From the NCBI RefSeq assembly GCF_014698115.1, contig NZ_JACJSJ010000074.1, forward strand, positions 1 to 42,125: DNA of 42,125 bases, written 5' to 3'. Positions 15,826-23,949 of the stretch are shown here, piece by piece. The notes under the pieces were generated by a model, which was not told the DNA's origin, did no database searches, and worked only from the letters and a program-made list of their open reading frames with translations. The stretch comes from Nostoc sp. FACHB-973 (GTDB lineage Bacteria; Cyanobacteriota; Cyanobacteriia; Cyanobacteriales; Nostocaceae). The position numbers and the translations under genes were made by a program. The first letter of the stretch is position 1. Each line of letters opens with the position of its first letter.

Positions 15826-15852
15826 CCCGTTATCTTCGGTCAAGATAATGGG
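15826..15852. promoter_or_regulatory. Hairpin just upstream of the HlyD-family gene
   Basis: CCCGTTATCTT (15826-15836) pairs with AAGATAATGGG (15842-15852) around a 5-base loop; one G-T pair breaks exact symmetry. It ends 38 bp before the start codon at 15891, so it lies in the probable leader or promoter. It could be an operator or an RNA hairpin. Confidence 0.4.
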
Positions 15853-15890
15853 CAAAATAAGTATCTACGCAAGCTAAATCTATACTAAAC

Positions 15891-17045
15891 ATGAAAGCGA
15901 TCGCTTTGCTTTTATCTATTGGTGTTGTTGCTGTTTTTACTATTTTTGGTGTTAATTCACGTGGATCTTTGGGCACTAACCAAAACACCCTTCAGGAAAT
16001 CTCAAGTAATCAACAGACTATAAGTCATGTAACAGCTTTGGGTCGTTTGGAACCCGAAGGAGATATCATTCACCTATCTGCTCCAGCATCTAACCAGCGT
16101 TTGGCACAACTGCGCGTCAAAGAAGGCGATCGCGTTAAAGTCGGCCAAGTCATCGCAATTATGGACAACTTTAACCAGTATCGAGCCATTGTGGAAAATG
16201 CTAGAGCCAAAGTCATTGTGGGGCGATCGCGTTTAGCTCAAGTCCAGGCTGGTGAAGAGTTTGGCCAAATTGAAGCCCAACGCCAGAAAGTTGCAGAAAT
16301 GGAAGCTCAGTTATTTGAGGGCATAAAGGTTCAGAAAACAGTTATTGCCCGTCAGCAAGTAGAAGTACGCAAAGCCGAAAATGATTATCAACGGTATAAA
16401 GCTCTCTCGCAAGAAGGGGCTGTTTCCGCAGCGGACACGGAAACAAAACGTTTGCAAGTAGAGATTGAGAAACAAAAATTACAGGAAGCAACAGCAAACC
16501 TCAGCCAACAAATTAGTACAGGCTCAGAACGTGTTAAAGAGTCTCAAGCAACTCTGCAAAGTGTCAAGCATGTGAACCCAACGGATATTCTCGTAGCTAA
16601 AGCAGAGTTGAATGAGTCGTTGTCTCAATTACGAAAAGCAAAAGTTGACATGGAATCTACCTATGTGCAAGCACCAGTAGCAGGGCAAATCTTAAGTGTC
16701 AACGCCAAAGTCGGTGAAGTTATTGGTAGTAGCGGTATTGTTGACATTGGTCAGACACAACAGATGTATGTAATGGCTGAAGTTTACGAAAGCGATATTC
16801 AATATATTAAGGTAAATCAGCCAGCAATCATTGTCAGCGAGTATGGAGGATTCACTGGCGAAATTAAAGGAATTGTCGATCGCATTGGATTGCAAATTGA
16901 CAAACCGGGAATTGTAAATGATGACCCCTCTGCCAGAGCAGATGTCAGAATTGTGAAAGTGAAAATTCGTCTCCATCCCAATGATAGTGATCGAGTGAGA
17001 ACTTTAAATAAGCTACAGGTAAGAGCATCGATTCAAATTCGTTAA
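15891..17045 (+). CDS. DevB-like membrane fusion protein (HlyD family)
   Basis: This 384-residue periplasmic adaptor would link an inner-membrane ABC exporter to an outer-membrane TolC-like channel. It has an N-terminal hydrophobic anchor (ALLLSIGVVAVFTIFGV) and a first lipoyl half (GRLEPEGDIIHLSAPA and LRVKEGDRVKVGQVIAIMD). A long coiled coil follows (about 100-250), then the second lipoyl half (VQAPVAGQILSVNAKVGEVI) and a beta-barrel (YVMAEVYESDIQYIKV). These match the DevB family of ABC exporter adaptors, whose founding member exports heterocyst glycolipids in Anabaena. Its likely partners lie on the opposite strand (17475-20256) rather than in a devBCA operon. The substrate is unknown. 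Confidence 0.87.
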   Translation: MKAIALLLSIGVVAVFTIFGVNSRGSLGTNQNTLQEISSNQQTISHVTALGRLEPEGDIIHLSAPASNQRLAQLRVKEGDRVKVGQVIAIMDNFNQYRAIVENARAKVIVGRSRLAQVQAGEEFGQIEAQRQKVAEMEAQLFEGIKVQKTVIARQQVEVRKAENDYQRYKALSQEGAVSAADTETKRLQVEIEKQKLQEATANLSQQISTGSERVKESQATLQSVKHVNPTDILVAKAELNESLSQLRKAKVDMESTYVQAPVAGQILSVNAKVGEVIGSSGIVDIGQTQQMYVMAEVYESDIQYIKVNQPAIIVSEYGGFTGEIKGIVDRIGLQIDKPGIVNDDPSARADVRIVKVKIRLHPNDSDRVRTLNKLQVRASIQIR

Positions 17046-17105
17046 ACCAATTGGCAAGAGAAGCTAAGGGAGGAGAACTCCAAGAAATAAATTATCCAAT
17101 ATTGT

Positions 17106-17129
17106 GGGGTGGGCCGAAAAGCCCGCCCC
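17106..17129. repeat. GC-rich hairpin at the broken end of the vapC remnant
   Basis: GGGGTGGGC (17106-17114) pairs with GCCCGCCCC (17121-17129) around the loop CGAAAA, giving a 9-bp stem with one G-T pair. A further GGGCGGGC copy follows at about 17137-17144. It replaces the missing 5' end of the VapC-like sequence. Confidence 0.6.
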
Positions 17130-17450
17130 ATAGACTGGGCGGGCGAACTTTTAGCTGCCTTAATCACTCAGCTTGAATTGCTTCAAGGCAGTCTGAACGA
17201 GCAAGAATGGACTCTCCTCTCTACTTACCTCGAAACACAAAATTATGTTGAACTCACAATTCATTCTTGGCAAGCGGCAGCGCGAATCTACTATGACTTA
17301 CGCCGCCAAGGGCTTAGTGTTCGCAGTCCAATAGATTGCTGTATTGCTCAAGCAGCATTGGAAAATAATTTACTTTTGATTCACAACGATCGCGACTTTG
17401 AAACCATTGCCCAAGTGCGATCGCTCCAAAACCTCCGCTTTCAACCTTGA
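17109..17450 (+). pseudogene. N-terminally truncated VapC-like PIN toxin
   Basis: From about 17145 the frame encodes a typical cyanobacterial VapC: ITQLELLQGSLNEQEW with the conserved Glu, WQAAARIYYDLRRQGL, SPIDCCIAQAA with the catalytic Asp, and LLLIHNDRDFETIA with the last Asp pair. The usual first strand (ILVDTSVW-type, with the first catalytic Asp) is missing. The codons before 17145 come from a GC-rich hairpin, and the GTG at 17109 is only the first available start. No antitoxin gene lies upstream. I read it as a 3' remnant lacking about 40 residues; a shortened expressed protein cannot be excluded but should be inactive. Confidence 0.7.
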
Positions 17451-17474
17451 GTCTTTCCTGGAAAACATCGATAG

Positions 17475-18950
17475 TCAAAAATTCATCAATCGTTGACGAA
17501 GCACAGAAGCAACAGTTTCCTGATTTGTATTCGATTTGAAAATCAAACTACAGAAACTTTCTCGATCGATTATCATCATTTCCACCTCACTAAGTCCGGC
17601 TCGAACTGTAAAGGGATAATTTTCCCCATTAACTAACTGTGCATTACCAAAGTATTCCCCTGATTGGAGAGTACACGATGTGAATTCATCATGGCGATCG
17701 CCAACCAATGCTTCAACTTCTCCTTCTAATATTAAGTAGAATTTATCGGCTACTTCACCTTGTTGAACGATGATAGAATTAGCTCCATATCTAATTACCT
17801 TTGCTTGGGTGGCAACTGCTAAAATCTCGGACGGATCGACGTTGGGTAATGCATTTGAGAGATGACTTGTCATCACACGTTGATGCAAACGACGCACAAT
17901 GTCAGCTTTTGTTAATTCAGAATTGCCAAGAAAAAGCCGGAAAAGTTCTTCCTCAATCACCATCACCTTGACTTCTGAATTTCTAGTAACGCGGACTGTT
18001 GCTGTCCGTTTCCCGTCTCGAAGTAAACCCACTTCGCCAAAATAATCCCCACGGCTGAGATGATTTAAAAGACGAGGCGGTTCATCAGGAAATTCTTGGA
18101 GAATTTCGACTTCACCTTCTAGAAGAATATAAAATTTAGTGGCTGGCTCACCTTGACGAACAATCACTTCCTCTGATTGGTAAGTCAAAACCATTGGTTT
18201 AGTCGCTACTTTTTCTAGCAAGGCTTCATCAAAACCAGGTAATACCAGCGAAAGTTCTTGATTTAAAGCTAAACCCAATTTGCCATCTTCAACATTAACA
18301 ATTCGATCTGCCAAATCAAGTATGCGATTATCATGAGTAACCATGAGAACAGCACTATTGTGTTCTTTAGCTAAACGATGCATCAACGCCACTACATTCC
18401 GTCCTGCTGTCTTATCCAGAGATGCTGTAGGTTCATCGGCAAGTACTAACTTGGGTTGAGTTACCAAAGCACTGGCTATGGCCACTCGTTGCTTCTGTCC
18501 CCCAGAAAGATTTCCTGGATAGGCGTTGAGCTTATCAGCTAATCCAACAGCCTCCAATATAGATGCTGTTTTTGCACGGGCTTCTTTAGGTGAGAAATTT
18601 GGTTGCAATTCCAATGACATCTGAATATTCTGCTGGACTGTTAAGAAATCCAACAAATTACTTGATTGGGTAATATAACCAAAATTCCGACGCATTTGGA
18701 CTAATTGCTCTCTGTTAGAACCATTGAGTTCTTGTCCCAAAATCTTGAGACTTCCCTTTTTAACAGAACGTAAGCAACCAATTAAACTCAGCAATGTGCT
18801 TTTTCCTGAACCTGAAGGCCCGGTTAAAATCACAAATTCTTTGGCTTTAACTTCTAGATTAATGTCAGATAAAACTTGCTTTTGGAGTTCGCCTTCTCCA
18901 AAAAAGTAATTGAGATTTTCGATGGAAATAATTGTTTGGGAATTTGTCAT
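17475..18950 (-). CDS. DevA-like ABC ATPase fused to two cyclic-nucleotide-binding domains
   Basis: This 491-residue fusion has an ABC ATPase of the MacB/DevA type at about 8-228: Walker A GPSGSGKST, signature LSGGQKQR, Walker B LVLADEPTASLD and MVTHD. Two cNMP-binding domains follow. The first (about 248-365) keeps the phosphate-binding cassette FGEVGLLRDGKRTATVRV, including the Arg. The second (about 375-490) has FGNAQLVNGENYPFTVRA, where the cassette is degenerate. It suggests an exporter gated by cAMP or cGMP, an inference. DevA proteins are normally about 230-250 residues, so the tail doubles the length. The permease gene lies upstream on the same strand. The start codon is the last of five ATGACAA heptamers. 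Confidence 0.87.
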   Translation of the reverse strand: MTNSQTIISIENLNYFFGEGELQKQVLSDINLEVKAKEFVILTGPSGSGKSTLLSLIGCLRSVKKGSLKILGQELNGSNREQLVQMRRNFGYITQSSNLLDFLTVQQNIQMSLELQPNFSPKEARAKTASILEAVGLADKLNAYPGNLSGGQKQRVAIASALVTQPKLVLADEPTASLDKTAGRNVVALMHRLAKEHNSAVLMVTHDNRILDLADRIVNVEDGKLGLALNQELSLVLPGFDEALLEKVATKPMVLTYQSEEVIVRQGEPATKFYILLEGEVEILQEFPDEPPRLLNHLSRGDYFGEVGLLRDGKRTATVRVTRNSEVKVMVIEEELFRLFLGNSELTKADIVRRLHQRVMTSHLSNALPNVDPSEILAVATQAKVIRYGANSIIVQQGEVADKFYLILEGEVEALVGDRHDEFTSCTLQSGEYFGNAQLVNGENYPFTVRAGLSEVEMMIIDRESFCSLIFKSNTNQETVASVLRQRLMNF

Positions 18951-19087
18951 TTGTCATTTGTCATTTGTCATTTGTCATTGGGCATTAGTTATTTCCCCCA
19001 TCCCCCTCATCCCCCTCATCTCCCCCATCTCCCCCACCTCCCCCACTCCCCACTCCCCACTCCCCACTCCCCACTCCCCATTCCCCA
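18944..19087. repeat. Tandem-repeat cluster between the DevC-like and DevA-like genes
   Basis: Five TTGTCAT heptamers (18944-18978, ATGACAA on the minus strand) and TGGGCAT are followed by CCCCCTCATC 9/10-mers and five ACTCCCC heptamers up to about 19080. It fills nearly the whole 139-bp gap between the two minus-strand genes. It is pyrimidine-rich on the plus strand and has no clear facing arm. Confidence 0.85.
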
Positions 19088-19089
19088 GT

Positions 19090-20256
19090 TCAAAACAAGT
19101 CTGCTGGATTGGCATCTTTTAACTTATTCATAGTAATAGTACCGGATGTAAAGCACATAATAATTGTTAGTAGAAGTACCAATGAGGCTCTGGGAAATGT
19201 CATGTGCATGGGTAAAGCAGTTGCATTTTTAACAATTTCATACAATCCTACAGAAACGATTAGCCCAGGAATGTAACCTAATACTGCTAAAATGAGTGCT
19301 TCCTGAAACAAAACGTTTAAAAAATAACGATGTTTATAGCCTCTGGCTTTGAGAACTGCGTAATCTGGTAAATGATCGGAGACTTCGCCATATAGAATTT
19401 GATAAACAATAATTACTCCTACTAGGAAACCAACGAAAACTCCCGTACTAAATACAAATCCAATGGGAGCGCTGGTAGCCCAATAATGTTTTTCATAATC
19501 AATAAATTCTTGACGTGTCATCACTTGCACACTCGCAGGAAGTTGAGAGCTGATTTTTTTGGCGATCGCTTTGCGATTGACACCAGGTTTAAGCTTGATC
19601 AACCCAATGTTAATATTGTTTGCAGAACGTATCGGTAACAAATAATTAAAAGTCGTACTGCTGGTAATCACATTACCATCATCGGCAAAGGAAGCACCAG
19701 CAAAATTGACTAAGCCGCTAATCCAAACTTTCAGATCGCCGATTTCTGCTGCAACTGATTTTCCTGACTCCAAATCGTTTAAGATATTGCCATATTCTTT
19801 TAAGTTAGAGTTGCGATCGAATAAAATCACACCCCTAGTTCTCAATAAATGGGCAACTCGATCAAAATTGGGAATTTCAAATGGACAATTATCTGGGTTG
19901 ATGCCCAAGAGAATAATTCCTTTACCTGCACTGACATTGCCATACTTGAAAGAATGCTGTCCGTGGTACACATAGTTAACAGAGTCAACTTCGCCAAAAT
20001 TAAGCGTGCGATACAAATATTGCCGAGGAAATTCTCTGGTGTTAGCCAAAGTCTTCATTTCCGGATTAATTAAAATCAAATCACCCACCAGCCGACTGTG
20101 TAACGCTGTTTGGCTGTCGTAGAGGGAATCTAAAAAAGCCAATTGCATAAATATCAGAATTACCGCAAAAGCAATTCCGACGATCGCTACCACCAGCCGC
20201 AGCTTATAGCGAGTTAGTTGCAACCAAGCTAAGGGGATTCTGCCAAAAGAATTCAT
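19090..20256 (-). CDS. DevC-like ABC transporter permease
   Basis: This 388-residue permease begins PLAWLQLTRYKLRLVVAIVGIAFAVILIFMQLAF, the first transmembrane helix with the DevC-type start. A periplasmic domain of about 200 residues follows (about 50-255), then three helices: VFVGFLVGVIIVYQILYG, ILAVLGYIPGLIVSVGLY and LVLLLTIIMCFTSGTI. This is the MacB/FtsX four-helix layout. It closes with KLKDANPADLF, typical of DevC. With the cNMP-tailed ATPase downstream and the HlyD-family adaptor on the other strand, it forms a complete type-I-secretion-like exporter core. The start at 20256 gives the usual family length. Confidence 0.88.
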   Translation of the reverse strand: MNSFGRIPLAWLQLTRYKLRLVVAIVGIAFAVILIFMQLAFLDSLYDSQTALHSRLVGDLILINPEMKTLANTREFPRQYLYRTLNFGEVDSVNYVYHGQHSFKYGNVSAGKGIILLGINPDNCPFEIPNFDRVAHLLRTRGVILFDRNSNLKEYGNILNDLESGKSVAAEIGDLKVWISGLVNFAGASFADDGNVITSSTTFNYLLPIRSANNINIGLIKLKPGVNRKAIAKKISSQLPASVQVMTRQEFIDYEKHYWATSAPIGFVFSTGVFVGFLVGVIIVYQILYGEVSDHLPDYAVLKARGYKHRYFLNVLFQEALILAVLGYIPGLIVSVGLYEIVKNATALPMHMTFPRASLVLLLTIIMCFTSGTITMNKLKDANPADLF

Positions 20257-20581
20257 GTATAATCTTTAAATTCCAATTGATTACATTTATTTGCCACATC
20301 CGAACTTTATCTAGTTTGCAATGATGAAGCGATGGCTTGCCGACAGTATTTTCCTCAGGATAATTATGAAAAATGCTACTTGGTGCTACTGACATGGGAC
20401 AGCGTTAGCCGGGGGCTGAATTTTCTGATAAATTATTTAGGATTGCTATAGTTAATTTGCACAGTGCATCAGTTCTAAAGACTAGTTTTTAGGTAAGAAT
20501 TCAGGAGTCAGAAGTCAGAATCCAGAATGATTAAAACAGAATTCTGAATTCTGAATTCTGAATTCTGAATTCAGCAATCTT
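20257..20581. other. Intergenic region with an ATTCTGA heptamer hairpin
   Basis: About 325 bp with no intact gene. At about 20497-20576, TTCAGGAGTCAGAAGTCAGAA faces four or five ATTCTGA heptamers, a purine/pyrimidine hairpin layout with different units from the G-rich class. The remainder, next to the DevC-like start, should contain that gene's promoter. Confidence 0.55.
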
Positions 20582-20752
20582 TATGGCGTTTATGCCTCTG
20601 CAATTGTAGAGGATGAAGCGGCTAGGGGAGATACAGCGATCGCAGATAAAAGGCTAAATTTGTTACAATCGTTAATGTTTCTCGATCTGACAGAAGAAAC
20701 GATTGAAGAGGTTGCATTATCCGTTGCTAGTAAACAGGAGCTAAAAAAATGA
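20582..20752 (+). pseudogene. Remnant of a PIN-domain (VapC-like) gene
   Basis: This frame is open without a plausible start and reads VYASAIVEDEAARGDTAIAD, then KRLNLLQSLMFLDLTEET and SVASKQELKK before TGA. It resembles the middle of PIN-domain proteins that end in a WNCKHIAN-type motif. Both the N-terminal catalytic strand and the C-terminal part are missing. The 5' break coincides with the end of the ATTCTGA repeat. The TGA at 20750-20752 overlaps the ATG of the acetyltransferase gene. It is most likely a decayed fragment. Confidence 0.5.
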
Positions 20753-21597
20753 CTATTACAGAAGACAATTTTCGAGTTCGTCCCATGACCAAAGATGATC
20801 TAAAAATTGCCTTAAGCTGGGCAGCTTCAGAGGGGTGGAATCCTGGTATTGATGATGTTGATAATTTTTATATTGCCGATCCTGGCGGTTTTTTAATTGG
20901 AGAATTAAACGGTCAACCTATTAGTTGTATTTCTGTAGTGCGATATAGTCATAAATTTAATTTTATTGGGATTTATATTGTTAAACCCGAAGAACGGAAA
21001 AAGGGATTTGGTTTAAAAACATGGCTTGAAGCATTGAAGTTAATTTCTAATCAACCTGCTGCTTTAGATGCTGTCTTACAACAAGTTAATAATTATCAAA
21101 AATTTGGTTTTAAACCTGCTCATTCTCATCTCCGTTATCAAGGGATAATTACCGGAAAAATCTTGCCAGATGTGAGGGATTTAAAAACTATTGATTTTGA
21201 GCAACTTTGTCGTTATGATGAGCGATATTTTCCTAGTTATCGTCCTCATTTTCTTTCGACATGGATTAATCAACCTCATGGGCAAGGTTACGCTATCATC
21301 AACGATGGTGATTTGGTAGGTTATGGAGTGATTAGAAAAGCTACGGATGGCTTTAAAATTGCCCCTCTATTTGCGGAAAATCAAAATATAGCAGAAAAAT
21401 TATTTTTAGCCCTAGTGACTTATGCAGAAGGAAGTCCTATTTATGTAGATGTTCCTAATATTAATAAAGCCGCTATTCTTTTATTTGAAAAATATCAAAT
21501 GAATTCTATATTTGAATGTGTACGAATGTACACAGAAGAGCCAACCAATATTGATTGGCACAATATTTTTGCTGTTACTACTTTGGAACTAGGTTAA
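20749..21597 (+). CDS. GNAT-family N-acetyltransferase
   Basis: This 282-residue protein has an N-terminal GNAT domain (about 6-125), with FIGIYIVKPEERKKGFGLKTW as the acetyl-CoA-binding motif A (Arg/Lys-X-X-Gly-X-Gly/Leu pattern) and VNNYQKFGFKPAHSHLRYQ as the closing strand. The second half (about 130-280) resembles the extra C-terminal acetyltransferase-like domain of YitH/HolE-type members. The acceptor is unknown. AGGAG at 20736-20740 sits eight bases before the ATG, a good ribosome site. It follows a PIN remnant whose stop overlaps its start. Codon use is AT-rich with many TTA/AAA codons. Confidence 0.83.
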   Translation: MTITEDNFRVRPMTKDDLKIALSWAASEGWNPGIDDVDNFYIADPGGFLIGELNGQPISCISVVRYSHKFNFIGIYIVKPEERKKGFGLKTWLEALKLISNQPAALDAVLQQVNNYQKFGFKPAHSHLRYQGIITGKILPDVRDLKTIDFEQLCRYDERYFPSYRPHFLSTWINQPHGQGYAIINDGDLVGYGVIRKATDGFKIAPLFAENQNIAEKLFLALVTYAEGSPIYVDVPNINKAAILLFEKYQMNSIFECVRMYTEEPTNIDWHNIFAVTTLELG

Positions 21598-21957
21598 ATG
21601 ATCCTGAACACTTGTAAAATTGGGATTGGTGGTAGAGCGATCGCCTAAATAAAGAAGATATTCTCGCAAATCTTGGCTATAGAACGCTATGCTGATTTTC
21701 ACAAAGGTAAATTTCGGCATCAATAGCCTCTTGGGCTGATTGATGCCGAAATTCCTGGCTTCAACCACAAGATAGTTACTTTACTCTAAAATCTTATTAA
21801 TTCTGACTTCTGGGTTCGGAATTCTGAGCAATTTAAAATCTAAAATTAACTCACAAAGCTACTTTAGCCTGACCACAAAGTAGCACACATAAAGCCTTGT
21901 CACTGTCAAGCTTAAGTTAGTGTATTATATAAACCGCAAAATGTACTACAAGTGGAC
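21598..21957. other. Intergenic region with one strong hairpin
   Basis: No gene is seen in these 360 bp. A 15-bp inverted repeat at 21710-21753 is listed separately. A short ATTCTGACTTCTGGGTTCGGAATTCTGA repeat fragment lies at about 21801-21828. The stretch 21900-21945 is AT-rich, with TATTATATAA at about 21922, and is the likely promoter region of the DUF928 gene. Confidence 0.45.
21710..21753. other. Strong inverted repeat after the acetyltransferase gene
   Basis: AATTTCGGCATCAAT (21710-21724) is matched exactly by ATTGATGCCGAAATT (21739-21753), and the 14-base interior can pair further through AGCC and GGCT. There is no T-run after it, so it is not a standard terminator. It could block transcription, stabilise the upstream mRNA 3' end, or be a small dispersed repeat. 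Confidence 0.6.
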
Positions 21958-22881
21958 ATGGACATGATGAAACATAGATTTTGGGCAAGTTATCTGCTTG
22001 CGGCTTTAGCATTTATACCCCTAGAACCTCCAAGTATGACTCAGGTTTTAGCAACAGAGTCAATTTACCAACTGGCACAAGCCAGAGCTACTTATACCCA
22101 ATATATGCAACTTGGTTATAGTGAAACCAAACGAAGAAATTATCGAAAAGCTTTAGGATATTTTCAGCAAGCACAACGCCTACGTCCCGGAGATAAGTAT
22201 GCTACTGCTGCAATTAGAAATGTTACAGGTTATATTCAACGTGGCAGAAATCGTATTGCCTTTGTCCCTGGTAAACCTGGTAGAGTCAGGTCAGCAGGAA
22301 CACGGGGAAGTTGCTTTGAAACTGGACAATCTCTGATTCCTTTGACACCCACAGATAAAGAAGCTCAACTAACCACAGCAGAACATCCTACATTCTATTT
22401 CTACATTCCTCAAACTTCTACAAAAGTAGAAGCACTAGAATTTGTTTTGCAGGATGATGAAAGCATTGACCCATTGTATAAAGAAACTTTCAAACCTGTT
22501 GGACAGAATGGTATTGTTAGCGTAACTGTACCTGCTGATAAAGCATCTCTACAAATCGGTAAAGAATATAATTGGACTTTTTTAATGATTTGCGATCTTC
22601 GCAACCGAGATAAAGCTTCATATACAGTAGGTAAAATAGTGCGATCGCGAGATGAAAATCTATCCCTTCAACTCAAACAACCAAACACAGACTTGGAACG
22701 CGCAGTTTTGTTTGCCACAGCTGGATTTTGGGAAGACTCTCTCAGAACTTTAGCTAATTTACGCGCCCAGCGTCCTAACGATCCCGAAGTCCAGAAATAT
22801 TGGGAAGATTTGTTAAATTCTGTAGACATTAAAGAAGTTGTAAACAAACCTCTATTGCCCTGTTGTACTGCCCAGAGATAA
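21958..22881 (+). CDS. DUF928 family exported protein
   Basis: From the ATG at 21958 this is a 307-residue protein (a GTG at 21952 and ATGs at 21964/21967 are in frame). It starts with a signal peptide (RFWASYLLAALAFIPL). A TPR-like helical pair (NYRKALGYFQQAQRLRPGDK, about 60-80) precedes the DUF928 domain (about 115-300), with LIPLTPTDKEAQLTTAEHPT, FYFYIPQTS and NWTFLMICDLRNRD. DUF928 proteins are common in filamentous cyanobacteria, often beside CHAT- or CHASE2-domain genes, and their function is unknown. Here the gene stands alone and ends at a strong terminator. Confidence 0.85.
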   Translation: MDMMKHRFWASYLLAALAFIPLEPPSMTQVLATESIYQLAQARATYTQYMQLGYSETKRRNYRKALGYFQQAQRLRPGDKYATAAIRNVTGYIQRGRNRIAFVPGKPGRVRSAGTRGSCFETGQSLIPLTPTDKEAQLTTAEHPTFYFYIPQTSTKVEALEFVLQDDESIDPLYKETFKPVGQNGIVSVTVPADKASLQIGKEYNWTFLMICDLRNRDKASYTVGKIVRSRDENLSLQLKQPNTDLERAVLFATAGFWEDSLRTLANLRAQRPNDPEVQKYWEDLLNSVDIKEVVNKPLLPCCTAQR

Positions 22882-22895
22882 ATTAACAATTACTT

Positions 22896-22930
22896 AAAAA
22901 ACCGGCTTTGATATCAAAGCCGGTTTTTTT
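22896..22930 (+). terminator. Rho-independent terminator of the DUF928 gene
   Basis: CCGGCTTTGAT and ATCAAAGCCGG form a perfect 11-bp inverted repeat, preceded by six A and followed by seven T. It starts 15 bp after the stop codon and may work in both directions. Confidence 0.93.
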
Positions 22931-23164
22931 ACCTTACAAGGTTTTTATGTTACCACGCGGTAGGGGCACAGCATTGCTGTGCCCTTACGACAGATGTGGT
23001 TCAAATACTGCTCGGATAAGCAGGGGAGGCAAAACTCAACGCCAGCCTCCATTTCTCCCCCGGCTATTGAACAGCTTGCCTCAAGCAAGAAATTCCAAAA
23101 CCTACGCAGTATTGGATGTGGTTCAAATACGTGAAAACTGCTGTAAGTTGACACCAATGGCATC

Positions 23165-23451
23165 TTAGCTCGACTTTATCCATTTTTTTCGCAACGTCAT
23201 CCTCTAAGGGACTTCCAAAAAATAAACTATCCCAAATTATTTGTACATTTGTAGGGGCGCATAGCTATGCGCCCCTACGACGGGATATTTTTTTAACTGG
23301 AAGTCCCTAAGCTGAAACCTTTGTGGGACAGTAGGGTTAGTTTTTTAACTTCATCGATAATCTGTGACGTGGAAAAAGTATTTGCCAAAAAGCCAGGGTT
23401 TTTGCCGGATAAAGAAAACCGAGTTCTTAATTTTGGATAAAGTCGAGCTAA
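23165..23451. mobile_element. Outer MITE-like element with 18-bp terminal inverted repeats
   Basis: TTAGCTCGACTTTATCCA (23165-23182) is exactly matched, inverted, by TGGATAAAGTCGAGCTAA (23434-23451). Read with a TA duplication, the ends are GCTCGACTTTATCCA flanked by TA on both sides, which fits IS630/Tc1-mariner-related MITEs. It has no transposase ORF. A second element is inserted inside it; without that the length would be about 184 bp. Confidence 0.65.
23208..23307. mobile_element. Inner 100-bp MITE-like element with TAA duplication
   Basis: GGGACTTCCA (23208-23217) and TGGAAGTCCC (23298-23307) are terminal inverted repeats, flanked by TAA on both sides (23205-23207 and 23308-23310). Inside is the palindrome GTAGGGGCGCATAGC facing TATGCGCCCCTAC. 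The symmetry continues inward (CTATCCC against GGGATA). The size is exactly 100 bp. Confidence 0.7.
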
Positions 23452-23949
23452 CTATGCAATTTAAATGTGGAGTAGCTTACCTGTGCGTAAGTCCTAATAT
23501 TCTCAAAAAACAAAGGCAAAGAAATTTTGATACATACTCTAACTGAGGTTAAGGTATGTCTTCAGTTAATTGGAGAACGCCTGTAAATGGTAGTGAATGA
23601 GACTAAGTTATACCGCCCCTGGATTATGTCAAGTTTATAACTAAGTAAATTACTCTGAAGAAGCAAAACTATATTACGAAAGATAAAGACATGTGAAATT
23701 TCTTTGGACTGTATTCTTCGTGAGAAATCTTGTTCTAATCCATTTGGCTGGTTCTGGTTATCTAAGTAACCCGCACCCTGAATTATTCAGGGGATATTGA
23801 TGCTGAATTTTGTAAAAAATCTGTAATTTAAGCTACATAACAGGTTTTTGTGTACTGAATTATAAGCAAGGAGCTATCAAATAACCATAAGTTGTTGTAG
23901 CATCAAGAGTGTTTGAATCAGAACGTAAGGATTGTAGGTAACTACAATA

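Larger units (their letters stand above)
22931..23949. other. Gene-free region with nested MITE-like elements and palindromes
   Basis: About 1 kb with no convincing gene. It holds a GTAGGGGCACAG/CTGTGCCCTTACG palindrome at about 22960-22990, two direct copies of ATGTGGTTCAAATAC (about 22994 and 23116), the nested inverted-repeat elements at 23165-23451, and a CCCTGAA/TTCAGGG hairpin at 23776-23792. The stretch 23452-23940 is AT-rich and unique to my eye. Confidence 0.6.

Noticed and set aside
22908..23168. Possible small gene on either strand
   Set aside because: It is built from the GTAGGGGCACAG palindrome and two direct repeats, with no recognisable domain and no ribosome site.
23364..23546. 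60-residue plus-strand ORF
   Set aside because: It runs across the right end of the outer MITE-like element and has no protein-like features.
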